Origin: CAWELS01 sp964468205
GTDB taxonomy: Bacteria > Acidobacteriota > Terriglobia > Bryobacterales > Bryobacteraceae
Reading direction: 5' to 3'
Assembly (NCBI GenBank): GCA_964468205.1
Contig: CAYXVG010000046.1
Span: 1 to 57,350 of the forward strand
DNA length: 57,350 nucleotides
The first letter of the stretch is position 1; the number at the start of each line of letters is the position of its first letter. The position numbers were made by a program, and so were the translations under genes. The notes under the pieces were generated by a model. It was given only the letters and a program-made list of their open reading frames with translations, had not been told where the DNA came from and did no database searches. Below are positions 17,441 to 25,508 of the stretch, one piece after another.

Positions 17441-19276
17441 TCAGTCTCGCTCCCCGGGTAGCGCCGCTGCCGCCAGTTGCGCGACATCCAGCAGGCGAGG
17501 CGGATTCTCCATCTGCGGCAGTGCATCGCGAATCATCGTCTGGCAGAACGGGCAGGCGATCGCGATTGTTCCCGCGCCCGTGGCTACAAGCTGCTCGGTT
17601 CGCTCCTGGCTCACCCGCTTGCCTTCTTCCTCACCGAGGAAGACCAGACCCCCGCCCGCGCCGCAGCAGAAGGAGCGCTCGCGCGAACGGCCGGCCTCGA
17701 CCAATTCGCCGTGGTGGGCGATGATCTCACGGGGTTCGTCGTAAACCTGCCGGTAGCGGCCGAGATAGCAGGCGTCGTGGTAGACCACGGATCCTGCTCC
17801 GCCACCGGGTAGGCGGTCCCTCTCGCGCGCGAGGAACTCCGTGTGGTGCTCGATCGGCGGAGCTTCGCCAAACTCCGTCCAATCTTCCGAAATGGTCCGC
17901 ACACAATGCGGGCAGATGGACAGGAGGCGCCGGACTCCACTCTCCTCGAACGCGGATATGTTCGCGGTGGCCAGCTCCTCAAAGGCAAGGTCGTTGCCCA
18001 GGCGCCGTGCCGCATCCCCGGTGCATCTTTCTTTATTGAGGACTCCGAAACTCACATCCAGATGCTTGAGTAGCTTGGCCAGCGAGGCTGCGATCTCGCG
18101 TCCGTGTGGATCGTATGATCCCATACAGCCCAACCATAGGCAGTACTCCTGTGAGCCGTCAAAGATGGGAAAGCCGGCCTTGTTGATGAAGTCCGCGCGT
18201 TCGCGCGGCGAGATCCCGAGCGGATTCCCGTGGCGTTCGAGATTCACGAATAGCTTCGCGCCCGTTTCGTCTTCCCACTTGCCGGTGTTCACCGCTCCGC
18301 GGCGCAATCCGGTGATTGCCGGCAGGTGCTGGATGCCCACTGGGCACTGGTACTCGCAGGCGCCGCAGGTGGTGCATTGAAACACCGCGGTCTGCGTCAG
18401 GTGTTCGCCGATCAAGGCGGCCCTGGCGCCGGGTCCGTGCTGCTTCAGATACGAACGAAACCCAAGGATGATCTCCTTCGGGTCGAGTTCCTTGCCCGTG
18501 TTCGTCGCCGGGCAATGCTCGGAGCAGCGTCCGCATTCCACGCAAGTGAAGGACTGAAGCGCGGTGACCCAGGTCACGTCCGCCCCGGTGTCTAAGCCGA
18601 AGTCTTCGTCGCCCTCGAGCGGTGGAATCTCGCTGAACCCCGGCCGCGCAAGGAAGATTGTAACCGGACTCAGCGCCAGATGAAAGTGTTTCGTGTGCGG
18701 GATCAGCGGTAGAAACACCAGCAGCGCAAGAGTGTGTAGCCACCAGTTGATCCGCTCTGGTCCCATGCCCAAATGTTCGGTCAGATAGCTGACCATCAGC
18801 AGGAAGATGAGAAAGGCGATGAAACCTGATTCAGCCGACACCTTTCCAAGCCAGCGCGGCTTGACCAGGAACCGGCGGACCGCCAACCCCACAATGGCGA
18901 TGGCGACCGCCGCGGCGAACACGGCCACCAAGCCAAAGTACACTTGGCCGAAGCCGCTCTGCCGGGCAATCAGGTCGAGTCCAAATCCCGCGAGCAGGTG
19001 ATCTAGCGTGGCCAGGGCGAAGGCGCAGAATCCCCAGAAGATCAGGGCATGCGCCAGACCTGGCAGCGGCCGTTCGCGGATCACTTTCGACTGTAGAAGA
19101 ACTTCCTGGATCACGCGCCGAATGCGCGGCCCCAGCGGCGCGAGGCGGAAGCCGGGCTCCGCATTCGACTGAAGGACGGTTCGCAGGGTGGCGCGCACCG
19201 GCACTAGAAATCCAGCCAGGGATGCGGCCAGCAAAAGGGCAACAAGAACTCGTTCCACAAGGGGAGCGTCGGGCAT
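17441..19276 (-). CDS. Membrane Fe-S oxidoreductase, HdrD/NarI-like (possible ETF:menaquinone oxidoreductase)
   Basis: A 611-residue fusion. About five transmembrane helices (residues 8-27, 72-95, 112-135, 150-168 and 178-208) form a NarI-like cytochrome b part with spaced His residues. Two 4Fe-4S motifs follow: CVECGRCSEHC with CP (Cys245, 248, 251, 255) and CTTCGACEYQCP (Cys301, 304, 307, 311). Two CCG-type domains come after: one around CLWLGC to SICPHC (379-458) and a canonical one from DACYLGRYRQVYDEPR to SFCCGAGGG and ACPFC (501-578). This architecture matches the EMO/FixX-like enzymes that pass electrons from electron-transfer flavoprotein to menaquinone in beta-oxidation. No etfAB is in the window; an enoyl-CoA hydratase gene lies 8 kb away. 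Confidence 0.85.
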   Translation of the reverse strand: MPDAPLVERVLVALLLAASLAGFLVPVRATLRTVLQSNAEPGFRLAPLGPRIRRVIQEVLLQSKVIRERPLPGLAHALIFWGFCAFALATLDHLLAGFGLDLIARQSGFGQVYFGLVAVFAAAVAIAIVGLAVRRFLVKPRWLGKVSAESGFIAFLIFLLMVSYLTEHLGMGPERINWWLHTLALLVFLPLIPHTKHFHLALSPVTIFLARPGFSEIPPLEGDEDFGLDTGADVTWVTALQSFTCVECGRCSEHCPATNTGKELDPKEIILGFRSYLKQHGPGARAALIGEHLTQTAVFQCTTCGACEYQCPVGIQHLPAITGLRRGAVNTGKWEDETGAKLFVNLERHGNPLGISPRERADFINKAGFPIFDGSQEYCLWLGCMGSYDPHGREIAASLAKLLKHLDVSFGVLNKERCTGDAARRLGNDLAFEELATANISAFEESGVRRLLSICPHCVRTISEDWTEFGEAPPIEHHTEFLARERDRLPGGGAGSVVYHDACYLGRYRQVYDEPREIIAHHGELVEAGRSRERSFCCGAGGGLVFLGEEEGKRVSQERTEQLVATGAGTIAIACPFCQTMIRDALPQMENPPRLLDVAQLAAAALPGERD

Positions 19277-19384
19277 GAGCGATCCGCTTTGACTCTAGCA
19301 TAGGTGAACCGGCGATCCCGGCCCGTCAAGCGGCTGCCGCCCGGCCCGATTCGGAAGCCAGCCCGCAGTGTGTTACAACACCTG

Positions 19385-19422
19385 AAAAAAAGGCCGGATG
19401 CGATTCACCATCGCATCCGGCC
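19385..19422 (-). terminator. Strong intrinsic terminator of ahpC
   Basis: A perfect 12-bp inverted repeat (GGCCGGATGCGA at 19392-19403 with its complement at 19411-19422) encloses a 7-nt loop. On the minus strand it is followed by seven Ts (19385-19391). It lies 37 bases beyond the ahpC stop codon, so it is a textbook rho-independent terminator for that gene. Confidence 0.93.
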
Positions 19423-19458
19423 CCGTAGAGTTGGAATGGAATTTGTGCTCGCGGGCAA

Positions 19459-19983
19459 TCAGGCCACGAACTCGTCGCCTTTGTGCCAGTCGGCTCCGCA
19501 AAGGCCGCCGCTCTGGAAAGCCTGAAGGCTGCGAAGCACTTCGGCAGGGCTCCGGCCGACCTGCAGGTCATTTATCGAAACCGAGCGGATTACGCCCGTA
19601 TTGTCGACAATGACGGTTGCGCGGTAGCCGACGCCGAGATCTTCGTTTAGTACGCCGAAAAGTTTTGAAATCTGGTGGTTCGTGTCGGCGATCACCGGAT
19701 GCGAGACGCCGTCGGGAAACAGTGTCTTGTCCTCGAACCACGCTTTGTGCGAAAAGTAGGAATCCGTGCTGGCTCCAATAACTGCCGCGCCCTCCCCTTC
19801 AAAGTCCTTCTTGAACTTCTCGAAGCCTCGAATCTCGGTCGGGCACACAAACGTGAAGTCTAGCGGGTACCAGTAGAGGACGTACCACTTGCCGGCATAG
19901 TCCTTGCTGGAAATGTTCTTCTGTTCGCCATTCACATAGGCGGGTGCGGTCCAATCGGGGGCTTTGGTTCCAATTAAGCTCAT
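19459..19983 (-). CDS. ahpC: 2-Cys peroxiredoxin, AhpC type
   Basis: A 174-residue thiol peroxidase. The peroxidatic cysteine is Cys47 in YPLDFTFVCPTE, and the resolving cysteine is Cys162 in GGLCGADW, giving a typical 2-Cys enzyme that reduces hydrogen and organic peroxides in the cytoplasm. GASTDSYFSHKAW and the DLGVGYRATVIVDNTG core are also diagnostic. AGGAGT stands upstream of the ATG. It is followed by a strong terminator, so transcription ends here. No ahpF or ahpD gene is adjacent, so the reductant is unknown. The DtxR-family gene lies upstream on the same strand, 150 bases away; no clear OxyR or PerR site was seen. Confidence 0.95.
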   Translation of the reverse strand: MSLIGTKAPDWTAPAYVNGEQKNISSKDYAGKWYVLYWYPLDFTFVCPTEIRGFEKFKKDFEGEGAAVIGASTDSYFSHKAWFEDKTLFPDGVSHPVIADTNHQISKLFGVLNEDLGVGYRATVIVDNTGVIRSVSINDLQVGRSPAEVLRSLQAFQSGGLCGADWHKGDEFVA

Positions 19984-20133
19984 TGTGCGGTTTCACTCCT
20001 TACGAACGTTGGATGCGATATTTAAAAGCGAGGTCGCAAGATTGTGGGTCTTCCGCGAACGTACGGAGACGGTTTTCATAACGGCCGCGGCCGCTCGGTG
20101 GGGGCCACTGTCGCCGGCAGGTTCGCGACACGG

Positions 20134-20790
20134 TCAGGCGGGTTTGATCCAGATTCGCTGCGCCGCGGGATGGCCGAGCTGCACGATCCCGCCGCTGACC
20201 TCGAGAGTCACTGTGTCATCCACGTTTTGGGCCGCAATCTTCACCTCCGCCCCAGGGCGGATGGACAACGAATCCAGGTACTCGAGCAATGCCCGGTCAC
20301 GTTCGTAGATGCTTGCCACCGTTCCTCCGGTGCCGGGCTTGACGCTGTCGAGTGGCAGTAATCCCCTCTCAAAACGGTCCCGCCGGGTTTCCACTCCCAT
20401 GAAGTTGCCGTGCGGGCAGTACGCACTCTCTCCCAACCGTTCCACCAACAGGCGTTCGAAATCCTCCGAGACTGCGTGCTCGAGGTGTTCGGCCTCCTCG
20501 TGCACCTTGTACCACTCCATGTGAAACAACTCGGTGAGCATGCGCTCGATCAACTGGTGCCGCTTGAGCAGGCGGCTGGCGATCTTTCTTCCCTCCGAGG
20601 TCAGTACGATCAGGCCATTCTTCCGTACCGTGATCAGAGAGTCCCTCTTGAGGCGCCGGATGGCCATCGTCACTGCCGGCGCTGACACCCGGAGCCACCG
20701 GGCTAGCGTGGCGGCAATTACCGTTTCTCCCTCGGCCTCGGCCTCCAGGATAGCCTTTAGGTAGTTCTCTTTTGAGATACTGATTTTCAC
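20134..20790 (-). CDS. DtxR/MntR-family metal-dependent transcriptional regulator
   Basis: A 218-residue regulator: an N-terminal winged helix-turn-helix (about residues 8-65, VIAATLARWLRVSAPAVTMA), a dimerisation/metal-binding region with RHQLIERML (His78), EEAEHLEHAVS (His102, His105) and CPHGN (Cys125, His127), and a C-terminal SH3/FeoA-like domain (RALLEYLDSLSIRPGAEVKI). By family it represses metal uptake or stress genes when loaded with Mn or Fe. At the position of the MntR Asp8 ligand there is Asn9, so the metal site may differ. Neighbours are ahpC and two CDF exporters, suggesting a link between metal balance and peroxide defence. No operator was identified. Confidence 0.88.
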   Translation of the reverse strand: MKISISKENYLKAILEAEAEGETVIAATLARWLRVSAPAVTMAIRRLKRDSLITVRKNGLIVLTSEGRKIASRLLKRHQLIERMLTELFHMEWYKVHEEAEHLEHAVSEDFERLLVERLGESAYCPHGNFMGVETRRDRFERGLLPLDSVKPGTGGTVASIYERDRALLEYLDSLSIRPGAEVKIAAQNVDDTVTLEVSGGIVQLGHPAAQRIWIKPA

Positions 20791-20886
20791 CGATTCTTCA
20801 TTGATTGTAGCTCCCGGTGATTGCAGGGATGCGTTCTCTTGCGCATTCCCGACGCCCAGGGCTGGTGGCTAACGTCTATTCAGGCA

Positions 20887-21480
20887 ATGACAGTAATCGC
20901 AATTCTCGTTTCTCTCGCCTTCGCGGCCAGCGCCGCCGCGGAACCAAGGGAGTACCGCATTGCACCGGCCGAAGGGGCCCGGTTCGCACTCGAAGTCCAT
21001 AAGACCGGACTGATGAGCGGGAAATCCCACGTCTTCTACTTCACCCGGTACGACGGGATTCTCCGCTACGATGCGAGCAATCCGGAAGCCTCCAGCGTCA
21101 TTCTTTCAATCGAATCCTCCAGCGCCGAGTGCCAGGACGATTGGGTGAAACCGAAGCAACTCAAGGATATCGAGGAGTATGCGCTCGACGACATGATGCG
21201 GGCGAAGGAGTACCCCGAATTGCGCTTCTCCTCCGAGAGCGTGGAGGCAGCGTCAAACGGAGGATTCACCGTCACGGGCCCGCTCACCATTCGCGGGCAA
21301 AACAATCGCGTGATGGTTTCCGTTCAGTTGCAGCCGGAAGACCAGGCTCTGCGTTTCTCCGGAATGGCGGTCGTGGATCTGAAGGACTATGGAATCAAGC
21401 CCAGGCGGGCTGCTCTCGGCGCCATCGGTACACGTTCCAAGATGGATCTCCGATTCGAGCTGATTGCGTTACCGGAATAG
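20887..21480 (+). CDS. YceI-family periplasmic protein
   Basis: A 197-residue secreted protein. I chose the ATG at 20887 because it starts a short signal peptide (MTVIAILVSLAFAASAAA); an upstream TTG would add a leader with no signal features. The body matches the YceI lipid-binding beta-barrel: YRIAPAEGARFALEVHKTGL near the start, the central YPELRFSSESVE and FTVTGPLTIRGQ segments, and a late SKMDLRFELIALP strand. YceI proteins bind polyisoprenoid-type lipids and are often stress-induced; the ligand here is unknown. Its last 12 bases overlap the end of the convergent CDF exporter gene. Confidence 0.82.
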   Translation: MTVIAILVSLAFAASAAAEPREYRIAPAEGARFALEVHKTGLMSGKSHVFYFTRYDGILRYDASNPEASSVILSIESSSAECQDDWVKPKQLKDIEEYALDDMMRAKEYPELRFSSESVEAASNGGFTVTGPLTIRGQNNRVMVSVQLQPEDQALRFSGMAVVDLKDYGIKPRRAALGAIGTRSKMDLRFELIALPE

Positions 21481-22512
21481 ATTTCTGGAAATGCCTTTGT
21501 ACGGATTCGGCCAGGGTTCGATGTGCAGACTGGCGTCGATGATCGCCACTTCGGATCCGAACAGTGCGTCCTTCACCCGGTGCGAAATCTCGTGGCCGTC
21601 CCGCACTGAAATCCGGCCGTCCACCTCGATGTGAAGATCGACGAAGTAGCCCAGACCGCCTTTTCGGATCAGGCACTTGTCAATATCCTCCACACCATCC
21701 ACATCGAGCACGATGTCACGTATCTTTTGGCGCAATTGTGGGGATGGCGCGGCGTCCATCAGGTCCCGTAGGGCGTTTCGTAGCAGTTTGTAGCCATTCC
21801 TCGCGATAATCGCGCACGCGGCTAGCGCCGCCCAATCGTCTGCCATCTCGTAGCCCTCGCCGCCGACTACCGCGATCGAGATCCCGACGAAGGCCGCCGC
21901 TGATGTGAGAGCGTCGGAACGGTGGTGCCACGCGTCCGTCCGCAGTGAACCGGACTCGATTGCGTCTCCCGTCCGTTTCAGAAATCGGAACATGCCCTCC
22001 TTCGTTACCACCACTCCGACGAGGACAACGAGCGTCCACGGCGCCGGGATGTGGTGCGGTGTCACAATTTCGCGCGCGCTCTGTATCGCGATCCCGGCCG
22101 CGGCAACCAACAGGCCGCACGCTACTACGATCGCTCCGATCGGCTCCACCCGCCCGTAACCAAATGGATACCGCTCGTTTGGGGGAGTCGCGGAAATCCG
22201 GAGCGTGCCCAGCACCACCAGCGAGCTCATGATGTCGAGCATGGACTCAACGCCGTCTGCAATCAGGGCGTAGGAGTAACCGACCAAGCCGGAGAGGATC
22301 TTGATTGCCGCCAGTAGCGCGCTGACGACAATCCCCATCATGGAGGCCCGGACACCGCGGCTTGCAGCTCTGGCGATGTGGGCGTGAGAATCCCGGGACA
22401 CGATAGACCGGCGGGGCATCTTCTTCAGGGCAGTCGGATCAAACGTCTCGTCTAGTTTTAACATACGGCCTGTGGCCAAGAGCGCCAGTGACAGTTGTAA
22501 ACTCCGTTTCAT
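21469..22512 (-). CDS. Cation diffusion facilitator family transporter (second copy)
   Basis: A 347-residue CDF exporter distinct from the DmeF-like one. Helix 2 has SYALIADGVESMLD (Asp86 and Asp93 as metal ligands), and helix 5 has AWHHRSDALTSAAAF (His and Asp). A cytoplasmic C-terminal domain follows (DVDGVEDIDKCLIRKGG, YFVDLHIEVDG), as in FieF/MamM-like proteins. It lacks the His-rich loop. Ligands of this kind fit Fe, Mn or Zn export, which would suit the DtxR-family regulator nearby, but specificity is inferred. The first 16-31 residues are uncertain: ATGs at 22464 and 22419 are alternatives, and none has a good ribosome site. Confidence 0.85.
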   Translation of the reverse strand: MKRSLQLSLALLATGRMLKLDETFDPTALKKMPRRSIVSRDSHAHIARAASRGVRASMMGIVVSALLAAIKILSGLVGYSYALIADGVESMLDIMSSLVVLGTLRISATPPNERYPFGYGRVEPIGAIVVACGLLVAAAGIAIQSAREIVTPHHIPAPWTLVVLVGVVVTKEGMFRFLKRTGDAIESGSLRTDAWHHRSDALTSAAAFVGISIAVVGGEGYEMADDWAALAACAIIARNGYKLLRNALRDLMDAAPSPQLRQKIRDIVLDVDGVEDIDKCLIRKGGLGYFVDLHIEVDGRISVRDGHEISHRVKDALFGSEVAIIDASLHIEPWPNPYKGISRNLFR

Positions 22513-22594
22513 TTTTGTGAATCGGCGAAACGCGAATGTGATCTAACCGTCTAGCGTCCAGTAGCGATAAGACTGTGACGCTTGAGAGGGGAAT

Positions 22595-23242
22595 ATGAAA
22601 AAGACAATGACAATGTTGCTGTTTGTGCTGGCGTTGACGCTGACGTCTGTAACGTTTGCCGGCAACCACCTGCCTGGGATGGAGACGAAGACTTACTCGG
22701 TCTTGTTGAGCCCGTCGAAGGAGGTTCCGCCTGTTGTCGGCGCTCAGGAAATGGGGGCTGCCACAATCCAATTCAATATCCACCGCGCAATGGATGGAGT
22801 AGTGGACATGGTGATAGTCGACTTTCGCGTGAACTATACTTTGGGAAGCGAACAGACCTTCCGGGCCATGCACATTCACTCTGGCGCGGCCGGGGTGAAT
22901 GGGCCGGTCGTCATCGATTCGGCGTTCGGGCCGGGCGTTACGGCGCCTGCGGGCTCGGGAGCCTTCTTCCGCCACAACGTTATCGATGATCCGGCAGGCA
23001 TCGAGACGATCATGAACATCGTCGAGAATCCGGAGATGTTTTACCTGAACGTCCACACCTCCGCCTACCCTCCGGGTCACATTCGCGGACAATTGAAGTC
23101 GGCCGATGCAGCCATGCAGGTGGCCGCCGAAACCAACATGGGCGTGATGGCGAACGCCATGAGCCTCGAGCAATTGCGCGCAATGCTTCGCGTCATCGCG
23201 GACGGACTGGGACTGACTCTGCCCGCCCCATCCACGGAGTAG
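22595..23242 (+). CDS. CHRD-domain secreted protein
   Basis: A 215-residue protein with a signal peptide (MKKTMTMLLFVLALTLTSV) and AGAGGGG-type ribosome site eight bases upstream. The central region is a CHRD domain (about residues 33-165): YSVLLSPSKEVPP at the start, RAMHIHSGAAGVNGPVVID in the middle, and FYLNVHTSAYPPGHIRGQL at the end. CHRD domains were named from chordin; in bacteria they are secreted proteins of unknown function. The short C-terminal tail (residues 170-215) is Ala/Met-rich and helical. It is divergent from the CDF gene, and a hairpin separates it from the convergent sulfatase gene. Confidence 0.85.
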   Translation: MKKTMTMLLFVLALTLTSVTFAGNHLPGMETKTYSVLLSPSKEVPPVVGAQEMGAATIQFNIHRAMDGVVDMVIVDFRVNYTLGSEQTFRAMHIHSGAAGVNGPVVIDSAFGPGVTAPAGSGAFFRHNVIDDPAGIETIMNIVENPEMFYLNVHTSAYPPGHIRGQLKSADAAMQVAAETNMGVMANAMSLEQLRAMLRVIADGLGLTLPAPSTE

Positions 23243-23256
23243 TAACCGTTGTGCGA

Positions 23257-23281
23257 GCGGGGTTCCGGGAACGGACCCCGC
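23257..23281. terminator. Hairpin between two convergent genes
   Basis: A 10-bp stem with one bulged T (arms 23257-23267 and 23272-23281, GGAA loop) sits between the CHRD gene stop (23242) and the sulfatase stop (23286). It has no U-tract on either strand. Its position suggests a bidirectional terminator. Confidence 0.4.
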
Positions 23282-23285
23282 CTGC

Positions 23286-24620
23286 TCACTTTCCGATCGG
23301 ATAATCGGGGCTATCCGATCTACCAGTCTTGAAGTAGCTCTCGAACTCGGCCACGACTTCCGGATGATCGTCCGACACGTCGTTGTCTTCGGAAACGTCC
23401 ACAGCGAGATTATAGAGTTCGACCGGCTTGCTCAGCCCGTGCCTTACCACTTTCCAGTTTCCTTTGCGGGCCGCCTGGTGGAAGCCCCGCGCATGTGTTT
23501 CCCAATAGAGATGCCGGTTTGCCAGATCCTGCGTTCTCCCCAACAGCGCCGGTAGAACGCTCTGCCCGTCGAGGCCTGCTGGAATCTCCGCCCCGGCCAG
23601 ATCCGCGGCTGTCGGCAGGAAGTCGGCGAAATACCAAACCGCCGTCTCGTCCACGTGGCCGGCCGCAATCTTCCCGGGCCAGCGCACGATCATCGGCACG
23701 CGGATTCCGCCCTCATACACGCTGCCCTTGGCTTCGCGAAACGGACCCGTCCCGCCGAAGTATTCATCGATATCCGGCGCCGAGCCGTTGTCGCTGCAGA
23801 AGAAGACGATCGTGTTCCCGGCGAGTCCGAGCTGTTCGATCAGATCCAGAATGCGGCCGATATCGCGGTCCATGCGAGTTTCCATCGCCGCGATTGCTTT
23901 TTTCTCTTCCGGCCACGGCTTGTTCTCGTACTCCCCGAGACTCGGAACCTCGAAGGCGGCGTGCGGAATCGTGTAGGGAACATAGAGGAAGAATCTCTCC
24001 CCGGCGTGCCGGCGCAAGAAGTTGAGGGCAAAGCCAGTAAACAGGTCATGGGTGTACTGCGAGCGCTCTCCGTTCATGTTACCGGTAAGGTCGAATCGCC
24101 CGCGGTTCAGCCAGATGAAGGTTGGGTAGTAGGTATGGGCCCGCCGCTGGTTCAGGTAGCCGAACCACTCGTCGAAACCCTGCCGGTTTGGTTCGCCGGT
24201 CGTGTCCGGTTCTCCCAAACCCCACTTGCCCGTCATCCCGGTTACGTACCCGGCCTTCTTGAGCACCTCAGCTACAGTCAGATCCTCGGCTTTCAGCGGG
24301 ACCCGGCCATCTCCCCCCCCGAGGCCCTTCACGCCGCCTACTGCCGAGAAGTTGTTCCTCACCGTGGTGTGGCCGCTGTGCTGTCCGGTCATAAGCACAC
24401 TGCGGGACGGAGCGCAGACCGGGTGTCCGGCGTAGACCTGTGTGAACCGTGTACCCTCGCGGGCAAGACGGTCAATGTTCGGGGTCAGAATTTCTCGGCC
24501 GCCGTACGCCCCGGCATCGCCGTAACCCATGTCGTCCGCCATGATGAATACAATGTTCGGCTGGCTCTCCGCTGCGACCGAACTGCAGAGAAATGCAGCA
24601 ATCAGGATCAATCTGCGCAT
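23286..24620 (-). CDS. Secreted arylsulfatase
   Basis: A 444-residue formylglycine sulfatase. The ATG at 24620 starts a signal peptide (MRRLILIAAFLCSSVAA); the frame extends 15 codons upstream without a ribosome site. Metal pair IMADDMGYGDAG is at residues 26-37, and the catalytic motif CAPSRSVLMTGQ starts at Cys69. IVFFCSDNGSAPD gives the distal Asp-Asn. The pattern is that of general arylsulfatases, and the substrate is probably a sulfated carbohydrate. It stands alone on its strand, with no other glycan gene directly adjacent. Confidence 0.88.
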   Translation of the reverse strand: MRRLILIAAFLCSSVAAESQPNIVFIMADDMGYGDAGAYGGREILTPNIDRLAREGTRFTQVYAGHPVCAPSRSVLMTGQHSGHTTVRNNFSAVGGVKGLGGGDGRVPLKAEDLTVAEVLKKAGYVTGMTGKWGLGEPDTTGEPNRQGFDEWFGYLNQRRAHTYYPTFIWLNRGRFDLTGNMNGERSQYTHDLFTGFALNFLRRHAGERFFLYVPYTIPHAAFEVPSLGEYENKPWPEEKKAIAAMETRMDRDIGRILDLIEQLGLAGNTIVFFCSDNGSAPDIDEYFGGTGPFREAKGSVYEGGIRVPMIVRWPGKIAAGHVDETAVWYFADFLPTAADLAGAEIPAGLDGQSVLPALLGRTQDLANRHLYWETHARGFHQAARKGNWKVVRHGLSKPVELYNLAVDVSEDNDVSDDHPEVVAEFESYFKTGRSDSPDYPIGK

Positions 24621-24759
24621 GGCGGCATTGTACCGCCTTCTTCCGCTCACTCGCCCGGTCCGCATCCGCCCGCGAGTACGCCGGCCGGCTCTCGAAGTTT
24701 GGCTTTCTGTCTAGTCGTAACAGTACTTTGGCACACCAGGTGCTGTTTGTCTTTCGCCG

Positions 24760-25395
24760 ATGCCGACGTCTTTCCAACGCTGTCGCCGAAAAGAAGAGCC
24801 GAACTCCTTCTGTGAAGCGGAGTTGGCCTTTGTCGCGCTGCTTATGCAGCGCGCCGGTGTCGATATGCACGTTGAGTTCAACGAAGAGGAACAGGGAAAC
24901 TATTACCTCGCCGCCGGGAAATATTTCCGGGCCTCCTGGCAGGAGTTGCAGGCGATTAGAGCGGCTGGAATACCCGTGCATGAGATTCCCGTCGTGCTCC
25001 ACGTAGCTCGTCACAGTGGTGTCGCCGTTGTGGACGTGGCGGACTTGCGGGCCGGCGGCGAAAGCTGGACCGGCATCCTATCCCGGTATTTTGTCGATCG
25101 CAGGACCTTCTACGTAGCGCTTACAACCGGTATTGGCCAAGCGCCTGTTCATGTGCCGAAATTCTATCGAGATACGGCAGTAGAGGCTTGGAAACCATCC
25201 GAGTTTACCGACAAAGACATTATTAACCTTGCGAACCTCAAATTCGCCGCGGAATATTATCGCCTGAAGCCGGACACGCTCGTCGCACTTTTGGCGTCCG
25301 GCTGGACCATTGCAAACATACATGGGGAACTGCAATCGGATGACCTCGTGTGGGACATGCCGAGGTCGACGAAACGCTTTCGGCGCGCCGGCTAG
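24760..25395 (+). CDS. Hypothetical protein
   Basis: A 211-residue frame that I do not recognise. It has no signal peptide and no membrane helix. It is rich in charged and aromatic residues and ends in a mostly helical region (LKFAAEYYRLKPDTLVALLASGW). Central segments such as IPVHEIPVVLHVARHSGVAV and VADLRAGGESWTGILSRYF look like two copies of a short helical unit about 'choosing' small hydrophobic cores. The start is uncertain; an internal ATG at 24844 is possible. It lies between a divergent sulfatase and an FG-GAP gene, with no hint of function. Codon use resembles its neighbours, which supports a real gene. Confidence 0.5.
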   Translation: MPTSFQRCRRKEEPNSFCEAELAFVALLMQRAGVDMHVEFNEEEQGNYYLAAGKYFRASWQELQAIRAAGIPVHEIPVVLHVARHSGVAVVDVADLRAGGESWTGILSRYFVDRRTFYVALTTGIGQAPVHVPKFYRDTAVEAWKPSEFTDKDIINLANLKFAAEYYRLKPDTLVALLASGWTIANIHGELQSDDLVWDMPRSTKRFRRAG

Positions 25396-25508
25396 CTGAA
25401 CCGAGCGGGTACCTGGCTGGCGCGCCCGCGCCCGTGGAGCGGGGCGGACTGCTGAGGGAGGGGCCGTCCCGTTCCACGGAACACGCGAGTGTGATATACC
25501 CGTAGACT

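Noticed and set aside
20109..20130. TGTCGC/GCGACA hairpin after the DtxR-family gene
   Set aside because: Only six base pairs and no T-tract; too weak to call a terminator.
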